21,836 nt of DNA from Saccoglossus kowalevskii (GCF_000003605.2 NW_003120935.1:105021-126856), one strand, 5' to 3'. Counted from the first letter of the stretch, positions 9,330-19,058 are shown. The notes: generated from the letters alone by a model not told the origin. Translations and numbers: made by a program.

Positions 9330-9497
9330 AACGTGGGGCAAGCTCTGGTGTAGTGTTTATAATGAATGATAATGTGAAACGGTTTCTTTACTCAGTTACC
9401 CAATATGATACCCCCTCACAACAAACTTTAACATTTGATCTTGTTTTCGGTGTTACTGATATATCAATACGTTCCTACTTCGTTGCTAGGTGGCAAG
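9330..9497 (+). CDS. Candidate 168-bp internal exon, phase 1-1, unknown protein
   Basis: A pyrimidine-rich acceptor (tattgtcttccacgttacag, ending 9329) and a strong donor (aag, then gtaagg at 9498) bound 168 bp. Exactly one frame is open throughout, beginning after two bases. It encodes about 55 residues: RGASSGVVFIMNDNVKRFLY at the start, then SVTQYDTPSQQTLTFDLVFG, ending with VTDISIRSYFVARWQG. Both boundaries fall in phase 1. Symmetric 1-1 exons are typical of shuffled extracellular modules, and the alternating hydrophobic pattern suggests beta-strands, fitting a secreted or cell-surface domain (inference). I do not recognise the family, and no compatible neighbouring exon was identified. 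The candidate exon at 3715-3848 ends in phase 2, so it cannot join directly. The frame is also open upstream of the acceptor to about 9278. Confidence 0.38.
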
Positions 9498-10480
9498 GTA
9501 AGGTGAATTCTCCGTAGACTGCGAATATAAACCCTAGTAGTTCATATGTACAATTCGTGCTACATCTTAAAACACTAAAGAGACACATGCTGTGAAAACC
9601 TTAACTTGTTGACATTTAAATTATTTGTAGTTGCGCAAAACTAAACGCACGACTGATCATAGTTAATGCGTCATATATTCCTTAGTGATGCAGTCTTACT
9701 AACAATGTGATGCATATTTAATGTGTGGTTGTACAGGGTTAGTCTAACGACTCTCTTGGTGTCAACAAGAATTCTGACGAATGAATTATGGAAACAAAAC
9801 AACTGCCCTTGTATATAAACAACTCCGATCTCGGCTAATTACACGCCATGCATTTATAATTTCCTGATAACAGAGTTAAAATAACTACATATATGTAATG
9901 CATTGAATGATTTGTTGGTTACGATGTTTGACTATCTGTGCGTCTCTCTTACTCTCTAACCATCGCCAAATTGTCGTCCAACATATTACCAATCAACAGT
10001 CTGGCCATCACACTTTAAACACGGTTGGTTGGTATTTCGGGTGTTCTTGATTTGATGATTACTGAAAACATTAGTTTGTTCAAATAACGTATTGAAGAAT
10101 GCGAACCGTTTAGCATTGAACATGCATAGTGAAACTATAGCACTACAATTGCAGAGCGTTCAAGAAACCATAACCTGAGTTTACAAAGCATTACGTGTTT
10201 ACGTGATATTAAAACACGAAAACACAATGTGCAGTTAATCCCACTTATCAACATTCCGTGTTTAAAATACTGCATATTTACGAAGGAATTCAGTTTTATG
10301 TACAGTTTTAGACAAAAGTACCAATTTTGTATGTTTTGTGTAATTAGTAACTTGTGGCGTTCTCCGGTCCCTACACACTCTTGCGTGACATTTCGAAAGA
10401 CCCATAGTTTGGAATAATTTCCCGGAATGCTCAACTAAGTAACGTATGGAAATTACTGGTGAATGCATAACCGAAGAACC
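9498..10480. other. AT-rich stretch without a supported gene
   Basis: No gene is supported. A minus-strand frame (10135-10434, 99 codons) overlaps two shorter ones and shows no signal peptide, repeats or motif I can name. If the exon at 9330-9497 is real, this region would start as its downstream intron. Confidence 0.45.
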
Positions 10481-10549
10481 GATTGGTCACCCATCAACAG
10501 GGAAAGTGAGCTAGGATTAGACCGTCGTGAGACAGGTTAGTTTCACCCT
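10481..10549 (+). pseudogene. Fragment resembling nuclear 28S (LSU) rRNA
   Basis: gaccgtcgtgagacaggtta (10520-10539) is identical to a highly conserved stretch of eukaryotic 28S rRNA located shortly upstream of the sarcin-ricin loop. The flanks also align: gattggtcacccatcaacag, then ggaaagtgagctaggatta, correspond to the 28S sequence with scattered substitutions (for example ggtcac for gttcac, aggatt for gggttt), followed by gtttcaccct for gttttaccct. Similarity fades before about 10475 and after about 10550. The sarcin-ricin core (agtacgagaggaac) is absent downstream, so only about 70-80 bp is present. It is a dispersed, diverged rRNA fragment, not a functional rDNA unit. It may be a processed insertion or the head of a 28S-derived SINE. 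The comparison is from memory of the conserved sequence. Confidence 0.75.
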
Positions 10550-10990
10550 TCCGGCGTTACACCATTAATAAACCGAGAAAACCCCGATTAAATTTATTCT
10601 CGGTAATTATGCAGAAGCACTGACAGGTAATGATTATTTACGTTTGAAAATAACCGTGGCAGTGTTTTAGATCAAGGCGCTGTTTTGTCGAGTTGTTAAA
10701 TACGTAATATCTCATTGATACCAAAATCAATTTGCAAGATATGATAATCCTGGAGTAGGTTAGATGAGGGTAGCTTCCACAAAATAAACATAAACTAGGC
10801 GCGTTTGATTGTAGAGATTATGCATTAATTGTAGGGCTCGGTTAATAATATCAAAGCCAGAAATAATTCTTTTTCTGTGCAATGTTATAGTCACTTTGAA
10901 AATACAACACAACAACAAATATCATATCTGTATATGTGTCTATTCTATTCTACTAACCATGGCATAGCGGTGATTGCTACCACACAGTCA
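10550..10990. other. AT-rich stretch downstream of the rRNA fragment
   Basis: An 8-bp inverted repeat, accgagaa (10572-10579) and ttctcggt (10597-10604), lies 23 bp beyond the rRNA-like segment and might belong to the same inserted element. Nothing else is supported. Confidence 0.45.
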
Positions 10991-11070
10991 CTCAAACACC
11001 AACCACACATACTTATATCTATATGTGGTGGTACCACATATAGATATATGTATGTGTGGCTGGTTTTGAG
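10991..11070. repeat. Long near-perfect palindrome (about 31-bp arms, 3-nt spacer)
   Basis: The arm 10999-11029 (ccaaccacacatacttatat, then ctatatgtggt) is the reverse complement of 11033-11063 with two mismatches, with a 3-nt spacer (ggt). Allowing one extra base, complementarity extends outward to ctcaaa (10991-10996) and ttttgag (11064-11070), about 38 bp per arm. A third related piece, ctatatgtggtaccacacc, follows at 11085-11103 and contains the 12-bp palindrome tgtggtaccaca (11091-11102). If transcribed, the region would fold into one long hairpin. It could be a foldback transposon remnant or a hairpin RNA precursor. Confidence 0.85.
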
Positions 11071-11222
11071 TATATATCTATATATCTATATGTGGTACCA
11101 CACCTTCATTTACTAGGTCACATACTCAGTAATAAACCCATGTCAGTATTAACATTTCTCAAGAACCAGTTTCGATTCAAGACTATTTTCTATCATCCCA
11201 TATAATTACCTTTCTTTACAAT

Positions 11223-11278
11223 GGCTTGATAAAGACACGCTATATGTACCGAAACGTTGAGTCGTTGTTTTAACGACT
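11223..11278 (+). repeat. Structured retroelement-end-like motif (possible hammerhead relic)
   Basis: The order cttgataaagac, a short self-pairing insert (cgctatatgta), ccgaaacgttg, then a perfect 7-bp hairpin (agtcgtt 11260-11266, loop gtttt, aacgact 11272-11278) resembles the end sequence of dispersed retroelements that carry degenerate hammerhead-type cores (CUGANGA, stem II, GAAAC). The GAAAC part is intact (11251-11255). The CUGANGA part is altered to CTTGATAA and the stem II equivalent is weak, so catalytic activity is unlikely. Sequence after the hairpin (tacgtagctgaaaggtgcca) may belong to the same repeat. Confidence 0.4.
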
Positions 11279-12613
11279 TTTACGTAGCTGAAAGGTGCCA
11301 CCATCTGTTGATTATTATATTTATCTATTCTGTCCACTTTTTCGTGTCATCAATATTTATTCATTTATTAAACCAATTAGAACTTGACTTTGATTTTCAA
11401 ACAGGAGGTAGTTTGTTAAAAGAATTAACATATATTTATATATATATCGATTTTCTGTATATTCAAAAGCTTGATTCAATATAAACACTGACTGACCGCT
11501 TCTAAGGAATAAAATACTCTCTATCACAGAGGGACAGTGATGGAATCAGCAGTGACATAAACATGTTATAAACATGCTGCAAGAAAGCGCTTTTGATTGC
11601 TTCGTTCCATTTCCTTTCAAGTAGATATATACTGCCCATCAAGTGTTGACACTTGGGATGTTATTATGATTTGAAGAGATATACATAACATACAACCTCT
11701 CAAATACAAATCTAGGACGGAAATGTCACGACTTTCTTCTTGTCAAATCCCCAAGAGAGCTGTCCGCTCTGATTCACAACACAGTTATTCGCAAATCGTG
11801 ATCAATAATTCCACAAGCGCAAAAGAAATCTCTAGTGGATTCATTTTTTCAACAAAATGCTGGCACCATTCCTATTATTCAGATTAATTTATTGAAGGAA
11901 ACCTAAAGACGTGTTCCATTACGCTAAATTGAATTTAAATGCATGCCATTTTACGACGTTTTCCGTGAGAGTGGTGCAGACAATACATTGCTATATAAAG
12001 GGCGAATGACGTAATAAGTCCTAATTGTCATACACGCTCAATTGTATTCTATTTCGCAACTTCCTGAACAGAACGATTCACCGTTTGATAGTCTTCAATT
12101 TCAGCTAAATGATCGCATTAAAGAAATGTCCACGAAGAAAACCATATAATACAATGTGTCACCACGCACATTTATTAGTGGGAAAATTATCAAGCGATTT
12201 TGTATTATACTTTGAGCGAGATTAGATCAAAAGTCGGACCACTTATCGGGAGAGAGGCGAACGTTATAGTTATTGCAATTATCATCACGTCAAATTGCCC
12301 TTTGCATTTAATTGAAGAAGCTATGGTTTTATTTACTGATATCGATAATCCAACTTAATGATCAGATGACTACTGGATAACATCGATATTTTAAAATGGC
12401 TCCTGTCTATGCCTGATGACTATGTAAAAGATAAATTATACATGATAAACACTGAGATTCCATGATTATTTGGTACGATTCCAGGAGGTGAAAATTTCCC
12501 CTTTTACAATTCGCTTGTCCAAAGAACGTTAGTTCTTTTCTCGATCGCTATCGCATATAACTACGGATCTCCAAGACAACACCATGTACGCGTGATATAA
12601 TCAAATAAAACAC
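11279..12613. other. AT-rich stretch with small hairpins, no supported gene
   Basis: A perfect 7-bp hairpin caagtgt/acacttg with a 2-nt loop lies at 11640-11655, with a further cat/atg pair beyond it. Another, aaagaac/gttcttt with a 4-nt loop, lies at 12521-12538. A TA-rich microsatellite lies near 11430-11448. No coding stretch is convincing. Confidence 0.5.
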
Positions 12614-12742
12614 ATGGCGGACAAAACCGAGGCATCAAAATTTGTTTTAACAAAAAACAAACAAATTAGTCACGTTAATGTACACAACTCATGGCATACA
12701 GAAAAGGGTTTCGCTTCAAACGATCCTAGGATATTTACCTGA
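12614..12742 (+). CDS. Short open frame of 42 codons, hypothetical
   Basis: ATG 12614 sits in a favourable initiation context (acacATGGC) and the frame runs to TGA 12740-12742. It begins MADKTEASKFVLTKNKQISH and ends GFASNDPRIFT. The peptide is hydrophilic and lacks a signal sequence or known motif. A tataat-like sequence (12596-12601) lies upstream, too close to the ATG to be a convincing TATA box for this start. Composition is protein-like, but 42 codons is well within chance expectation. Confidence 0.18.
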   Translation: MADKTEASKFVLTKNKQISHVNVHNSWHTEKGFASNDPRIFT

Positions 12743-12784
12743 ACTAGAACCGTAGACGTTTTTAAATAATATTCCCCGGCTCTT

Positions 12785-12816
12785 CGGCAGATTAATAATA
12801 TTGGCAATATTAGCCG
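12785..12816. repeat. Hairpin with 8-bp perfect core and GC clamp
   Basis: taatattg (12796-12803) and caatatta (12805-12812) are perfectly complementary around one base. Outside them cggc (12785-12788) and gccg (12813-12816) can also pair if the seven bases agattaa are bulged. No U-run follows and no adjacent gene is known. Confidence 0.5.
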
Positions 12817-15189
12817 CTCCCCTATTTTAACGGACACTAAATATTGAGAAATGTATCTCGCAGAGTAATAGTAAATGTGATATTCATAGATTCAAATGCT
12901 CAGATTTAGCTATATTATGCTACGATAAAATGTTTTTGTTTTTATATGTATTTTGATAAATATTTTTTGTCGCAATTGTAATTGAGTTGTTATTGTAATT
13001 AAAATATGACTGTAAAGCACAACGATTATTTTATTTGTTTAAACCCATACCATGGTTATATTGAGAGATAAAACGATGAGTTTTTCTCCTACCAGTGGTC
13101 GTCTTGAAATGGTTTTACCTGTCACCTGTCAATATTGTTTTTACCTGTTTGTAGATACTATAGTAGTGAATTCTTAACGCAACACTCGAATAATTAAATA
13201 ATAACTTAGGTTGGTCTCTTTTAGTTGCTTGTCGCTTTCAATAATTCAATGACTTGCCGAGAGTTGTACTTTATCTTCTTTTAATGAAGGTTTTATTCCA
13301 TGTTTGCCGATTATTGAACGGGAGAACCATGCCACGTAGAGCCTGATTATAGACGACACTGAACAATGTGAAATTCAGGACACATTGAAAAGGTAGATCC
13401 ATGTCACGTAGAGTATGGTTATCCATTTCCAAATGGAAAATTACCTAGGAACGTACTTTCTTGAGAATTACTATTGAATCTAATCGCGACGTTCAGCCCA
13501 AGATTATTGCGTGACAAGAGGCTGGAACCAGGATGCTCGCTTAAATGGCACTCCCTGAATAATTCTATGATAGTACTAAAGATATGTGTAAGTATAAATC
13601 ATTTACTATACTTATTACACAAAATGGTCCTTTGCCAACTTCAGTCCGGGTTTAGGTATTTCCACTTGAATGCAGTAAGAATCACGGATAGAGGATAAAA
13701 AACAAATATACCTACTTTCATTTAGTGAGATACAAATGTTGATTGATGAACTATTCCGTATTATAATTTCGTGATTACCGTGACATGCAATCTAATATAC
13801 CTTAATATACACCGTGTACACTACGTGTAACGCTACTTACACAATCAAACCATTCATGTCATGAACATAATACGTGTTGTGTATAGACTATTGATAACTA
13901 CAAAAAACACACATTACTTAGTTTACTGATCTTAAGTGGATGATATCATCTTATATTTGTCAACCACGATGAACATGATGCAACTGTGGACAAAGTCTTA
14001 CTAGAGGGCGTGCTTTTATCGATGTGTTAACGCCCGACGCATTACACGCGTTTTTACAATGACTATCGAAAAGTTGCTGTCTATGTTTGCAACTTCAATC
14101 ATATATTTCACTCGGATATTTCAGGCACACAGCATTACGATATGTTACTTTATTCACCTCATAATGACCGTCGTGTCGTTGTGTTAATGCGTTGTTTGTG
14201 ACTATGTTTTTAATATGTTAGTATAAGTGACGAAATATTACAAAGTTGGTTTTACAACGGAGGTCAGTAATTCAACGTTCTATATTTTGATCAGAAAACA
14301 TAACCGTCGGATCTAGCCGGGTATTATGGTGACCGTAACAAAAGTTAGCACTAGTGTACTCACATCAAGCGACATACGTGCTGGGTTACATGGGCTGCGT
14401 ATTTCGTTATTTTTCGTAAACCACAAAAAATGTGATCATCACGCGCCCTTTCGCAACGAAGAATTTCTATGACGTAAACAATTGACACGGCTACTCAAAT
14501 CGTCGAAATCGTTTCAAACTTTTTTTTAGAGATTTGTTATAATGTAAATAACGAACGAAATTGCCAACACCCATGTACGTTGTTTTGACGTTACATTAGC
14601 GCCTTGTCGCTAGAGGGTGCGTCATACTGTAAAGGTAATTTTCTTTTTACATCCCAACAAATACAATCCGTCAAAGAGCCAACCGTGAAATGATTGATGC
14701 CAGCTTCACAGACAATGTATACAAATCGACCTACCTCGTGTAACCATAGCTACCACGAATACACGGTGAAGCGCGGGACGAAATACAAAAACGAGAAAAA
14801 CGTGTCTTGGTCGTTGTATAGACAAATGACGATTTAAAAACCCCACGGACAATAACAGCTTATTTGACTGATTTGTGGGAATTAGGTATGTTAAAATAAA
14901 CGAGAGAAGATTACACATTTGTGGAGAACGTCTTGAGTAGGAGCCTTAACATGAACACATATGCATAGTTAAAACATTTCAACCCGCGAAGAGAATGGTA
15001 CATCCCTTGGAATCGATTACGCCAGGTATTATCTCTATTGTGGATGTAGCGCAGACGATCCACACATTAGCGTAAGTTCCGGCAATATATCATATGTATT
15101 ATCAGTGATGGACTATCGATATGTTTATTCACAATAGACATGCTTAACTTTTGAGCAAACACTGAGCGAGAGAATAATATTTCTCAGAT
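12817..15189. other. AT-rich stretch without a supported gene
   Basis: No gene is supported. ctagagggcg (14001-14010) and gctagagggtgc (14609-14620) resemble the AGAGGGCG core of CTCF-type sites. A 13-bp palindrome ttcatg-t-catgaa is at 13853-13865. A possible small exon at about 13489-13587 (acceptor gcgacgttcag, donor gtaagt at 13588) has one open frame with KRLEPGCSLKWHSLNNSMIV, but nothing links it to another exon. Confidence 0.45.
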
Positions 15190-15290
15190 ATTTACCGCGG
15201 CGATTTCAGATCGAGGTATCACTGTGAGCGACATTTGGCGCGGCGGTTGTCGTCAATGATCGCGGCCATCAAACGCGTTGAATATCATTA
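15190..15290. promoter_or_regulatory. CpG-rich patch with E2F- and YY1-like motifs
   Basis: About 100 bp with many CpGs in AT-rich surroundings. It includes tttggcgc (15234-15241, an exact match to the E2F consensus TTTSGCGC) and cggccatc (15263-15270, YY1-like core). On the minus strand an ATG at 15267-15269 opens a 16-codon frame (MAAIIDDNRRAKCRSQ), and on the plus strand ATG 15256 opens 11 codons. The patch looks like a small CpG-rich promoter, but no gene body was found on either side. Confidence 0.3.
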
Positions 15291-15768
15291 AAATAATTTT
15301 CTCCAAGTTTCCACCGACAGGAAGCTTCGATATTTGTTTAATCCTTATCAATCCTTAGTTGTTCGAAATGAGTTTATCTATTTCATGGAAAGCATTTTAC
15401 GTTTACGCCAGCCGAAATATAAAATACAAAAAATCATAGTTCGATAACTATGACAACTACTGCACATCTCGGTAGTATTTCGATAGACCGCAAGATTCTG
15501 CAGTTTATAGAAAGGGATCGATTATTCAATGACATTGATTTATTGATATCCTTTATTGAAATTCAGCGGATTTTGAACAGTGGTGGCGTAAACAATCGGA
15601 ATACCAATACGCACTAGCGAATGGCCCTGGAATTGAGTTGTTGAATTCAGAAAATTGATTTTATTTTCTTTGTTGACTGAATGATCATTATTTCCAACTC
15701 ATAGTTTTCACGAAAATGTAACTTTACCCCTTGACTCGTATTATCCGGATGAGCTTAATTGTTATTCT
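15291..15768. other. AT-rich stretch without a supported gene
   Basis: No coding, RNA or repeat feature is seen, apart from the frame that leads from ATG 15749 into the minisatellite and is explained by that repeat. Confidence 0.5.
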
Positions 15769-16015
15769 GCGTCTTATATGCGACACGCGCGATCAGCGTC
15801 TTATAGGCGACACGCGCGATCAGCGTCTTATTAGCGACGCGCGCGATCAGCGTCTTATAGGCGACGCGCGCGTAAGTTCAGCGTATTATAGGCGACGCGT
15901 AAGATCAGCGTCTTATAGGCGACGCGCACAATCAGTGGCTTATAGGCGACGCGCACAATCAGCGTCTTATAGGCGACGCGCGCGATCAGCGTCTTATAGG
16001 CGACGCGCATTATCA
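15769..16015 (+). repeat. CpG-rich minisatellite, 27-bp unit, nine copies
   Basis: Nine units read gcgtcttataggcgacgcgc, then gcgatca, with small variations (gcgcac, gcgtaag). The fourth unit carries a 4-bp insertion (cgtaagttca), making it 31 bp. As 27 is divisible by three, the array is open as a nine-residue repeat (RDQRLIGDA). The insertion then changes the frame to a second nine-residue repeat (SYRRRARSA). The frame from ATG 15749 to 16037-16039 is about 96 codons, but shows no sign of selection on coding phase and is best seen as a by-product. The unit is strikingly GC- and CpG-rich against AT-rich flanks. Its gcgtctta core also occurs at 39-46 beside the left satellite block (agcgtcttagtcg). 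Confidence 0.95.
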
Positions 16016-16436
16016 GTGTCAACGGCTGAATGCTTATAATTATATAAATCTTATCCTAATATAATTGTTCTCTATAATTCTCGATGCTAATTCCCCGAAC
16101 TCATGTTCATTTTTTATATATGAAATGCATAATTCACGCGGGGTTAAATCCCAAACGTCATATTTAAGCTTGTCTCAGGAATTCAGAGCAGTATCTAACT
16201 ACTAAGGCTGACACAAACTTTGTGGATCGGTGGATTACCCAGAGAGCAGTCGAACTGCTCATATAGCAAAGTTATTTTGCGTGAACACATTGTTGTAATT
16301 GGTCACTATGCAATAAGTAACATTTCTGTTAATGCGTGAACGACTCAGTTAAAACTTTTCTTTTAACATAATATTACAGTTGGGTAAAACAACACAGTCC
16401 GCATGACGAATGAGTCTATTGTAGCGCTTGTCAAAT
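16016..16436. other. AT-rich stretch without a supported gene
   Basis: No feature is supported. Confidence 0.5.
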
Positions 16437-16482
16437 CCGCGACAACGCGGTACCGAGGCTCACAGCCGAGGGCGCAACTCGG
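16437..16482. other. GC-rich cluster of three small hairpins
   Basis: ccgcg-acaa-cgcgg (16437-16450), ggct-cac-agcc (16457-16467) and ccgag-ggcgcaa-ctcgg (16466-16482) lie within 46 bp, the last two competing for shared bases. tcaaatcc just upstream (16431-16438) resembles part of a B-box, but no A-box or cloverleaf was found. A structured RNA or fragment of a small-RNA-derived repeat is possible; identity unknown. Confidence 0.3.
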
Positions 16483-17719
16483 AATACTGAATAATACGGT
16501 TTTTAATTTGTTGGTGTAATATCCTGATAACTGGGATTTAGAAAAGCTACTAAAATGAGAATCATCAGATGTAAAACTCGTTCTTGTATTGATTTATTTC
16601 ATTTCACCTTTAATTGCAGTCGATATTCCCGGATATAGTAGACGCTCATATATACCGGGAATGGAGACTAGATAAGAAATCGTTCTTACAACTAAAAAAA
16701 TCAACCCCCTCCCCTCCCCTAGCGAAGTGAATAAATGGATTCTTTAATGTACACTTGTATAAATATATAAATATTGAGCTGCAAATGTAAAATATTTAAG
16801 TTGTAATTGATAGCAATTTTGAGTGACTTGGGCCAAAAAAGAATCTTACTAATCGAAACCCGGTATCTTGCGCCATTTATCGACTAAGGTATTTATTGTC
16901 TTCGCTACAACAAACTCCGGTATAAATTCTTACCCAGGTACACAATAAATACAACTAACCTCGGAAATACAAATAGTTGGACGTTCGTTCGAACGCAGTG
17001 GTAAGAAGATATGGATATAGGTATACAGTATGTTAGGGTAAATGATGAAATCTACAAAAACGACTGACTTGACTATAATGCATATTCATAGGCATAACCT
17101 TGAGAATATAAACAGTGCATTATTAATTTGCATAAACTATTCAATATCATAACAAGTACACTAACACATGACACATGAGCGCATGACATCAAAAGACACG
17201 ACGTAACAAGGGAAATAGTCTTTTAACTTTATCGTTGAGACCGATGATGAGTCTTATGACGTAGTCCCTATTATTGTTCCTTTATAGACGGCGATTTATC
17301 CATCCCATGTGATAACTGCCTCGTTCTAAAGTTGTGTTTACATTTACAATTATGTATGATCGACGAGTCGTAAAATCGCATGACTATACAAGATAAGATA
17401 ATATTTCGTTTTCTATCATAAGACACCGAAGACCACAAAACACGTATTTAATATTGCACACATTAAGGTCGCCGGTTGACATCAAAACAGATGATCATAT
17501 TTCTTTAAAAAAAAAACAAAAAAACATATATTTATATTTATTTACCAGTGGTTTTATGGTAAAACATATCATATCTCAAATTTAAGAATATTATTGTTAT
17601 TTGTTTTTGTTAACGATTGTGGTTAATTTGGTTATTGGTATACATACATCGATCTGATTCTAAGGAGATAACATGCATGGCATTCGAAGAGACATTCCTA
17701 AAACAACCTGGTTATATGC
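16483..17719. other. AT-rich stretch with one imperfect hairpin
   Basis: attcccgg (16625-16632) pairs with ccgggaat (16655-16662). Internal atata/tatata extends the stem to about 13 bp with one bulge and an 11-nt loop. A C-rich run (ccccctcccctcccct, 16705-16720) gives three G-tracts on the minus strand, one short of a standard quadruplex. Poly(A)-rich DNA lies at 17505-17526. No gene is supported. Confidence 0.45.
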
Positions 17720-18137
17720 ATGATATTAGTATTTTATTCATTTTATGTTTTTCTTTATTGGAGAGTGAATTTACACACTGTCATCATGCTGAAGATGAAG
17801 TACACTTTTTATAATAGGAGTACAACCCAGTCCTCAAAATGTGACCATATTTATACTTACGTAGCTACGAAATATATACCTATATTTGAAGCAAACTTCA
17901 ATTTGTACAACCCATGTGTATTCCTCGGGTTTATGTTGAATACAAAGTTTGATATTCTATTTTTGAACGTATACAATTGTTATACGTCCATATTATATAT
18001 AATACACATTCGCAATGCATACAAATGTTTGGTATACAGCATTGTTAAAAATAATAGAATTTTAGGAACTCGACTTGTGCCTGTAATTTGTATAATCTAC
18101 GATGTACCGACAGTCAGCTGTGGAATTCATACGTAAA
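17720..18137. other. Long open frame in AT-rich DNA, not called as a gene
   Basis: The plus strand is open for 138 codons (17720-18136), the longest non-repeat frame here. The translation is dominated by I, Y, N, F and L, as AT-rich DNA gives in a frame that happens to avoid stops. No domain, signal peptide or conserved pattern is recognised. It ends two bases before the ATG of the stretch at 18138. Confidence 0.35.
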
Positions 18138-18389
18138 ATGGAAAATGACGTGATTTGTACGCGGTGGTCCTGGGGCCTGAGTGCATGTCTAGAGAGTCAA
18201 AACATTCCCGACTCAAATTGTGGACGCCTCTAGCGGCTTGAGCTTGTGAACCTGTATCGTGACGTCATTTCCGTCAAATTGTCGAGAAAGACGTCAACGC
18301 GATTAGAAAGCCGACAATTGCTGATTGTATTTCACCGCAACTACCGGAAGTTTGTGATTTCTGGATTATCTTTAGCGATACGTACCTAA
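18138..18389 (+). pseudogene. Coding-like stretch interrupted by one in-frame TAG
   Basis: One frame runs from ATG 18138 to TAA 18387-18389, broken only by TAG at 18231-18233. The first part (31 residues) starts MENDVICTRWSWGLSACLES and contains three Cys and two Trp. The second (51 residues) starts RLELVNLYRDVISVKLSRKT and includes LLIVFHRNYRKFVISGLSLA. The segment is clearly less AT-rich than both neighbours, with several CpGs, including a perfect TGACGTCA at 18260-18267. That may reflect a decayed coding exon or a regulatory segment whose base composition happens to lower stop frequency. Family unknown. Confidence 0.22.
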
Positions 18390-19058
18390 TTTGGTATGTA
18401 GTCCTGGTATTATCGAGTATCATAAAAAGTTGCAATGAATGGTTGAGTGAAATGTGTCAAAGTAATGTCTTTTTCGATACTCACTATCTGATGATAAAAC
18501 CAACCAAGCATTATCTAACGATTGTTTTTAAAATAACGACATCGCTTCACTACCTTATTTATTTGCAACCACAGACGACCGATGATTGTGAAAATCATTG
18601 AACCCATGAGTGAAGTCGATTCACTGTTTTAAAAGATTAAGTTTGACTCTTTTTAATAAGTAAGCAGTAATTAAAAAAGCACATCTATGAATATATTACT
18701 GTTCATTAGGCGTCGTGGTACTTAATTTGTATGTTGATGAGTGAGTGAATCATATGACCTTTTTACTATTATTTATGCAGTAAAATATCGAATTTGTGTT
18801 TCAATCCTATAAAATACAAATAAATCTCTATGTCAAGTTTTATTTAATTGTTTCCCCAACTGCTGACCCAAAAAAGAACAGTAGCCTATTGTTCCTGTTT
18901 TTGTTGACCTTGAATTTTAGGAGTGAGACTCATCTTGTGCACTTATCTTTTAGCGTTGTTTTAATTGTGAATCGAAAAAATATTATACATGTTTTCAAAA
19001 TACACACATTTACATCCGGGAACAAACTATTCCAGTTTATCCTTTAAGTGTCATAGGG
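18390..19058. other. AT-rich stretch without a supported gene
   Basis: A plus-strand frame at 18796-19047 (83 codons) lacks recognisable features and is T-rich. Nothing else is supported. Confidence 0.5.

Noticed and set aside
3715-9497. Joining the secreted-type exon at 3715-3848 directly to the exon at 9330-9497 as one gene
   Set aside because: The donor leaves phase 2 and the acceptor requires phase 1. The alternative frame of the second exon hits a stop, so at least one unseen exon would be needed.
10481-10549. Part of a functional rDNA unit or mitochondrial 16S
   Set aside because: Only about 70-80 bp aligns, the sarcin-ricin core is missing downstream, and the wording matches nuclear 28S, not mitochondrial LSU.
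15749-16039. Arginine-rich repetitive protein encoded by the 27-bp array
   Set aside because: A 27-bp unit keeps any open frame open. The 4-bp insertion changes the peptide phase without consequence, and no sign of coding constraint is visible.
16705-16720. G-quadruplex on the minus strand
   Set aside because: Only three G tracts are present; a standard intramolecular quadruplex needs four.
17720-18136. 138-codon plus-strand frame, the longest outside repeats
   Set aside because: With AT-rich composition one frame of this length is expected by chance in about 44,000 codon positions. The translation is I/Y/N/F-rich without motifs, and there is no splice or start context.
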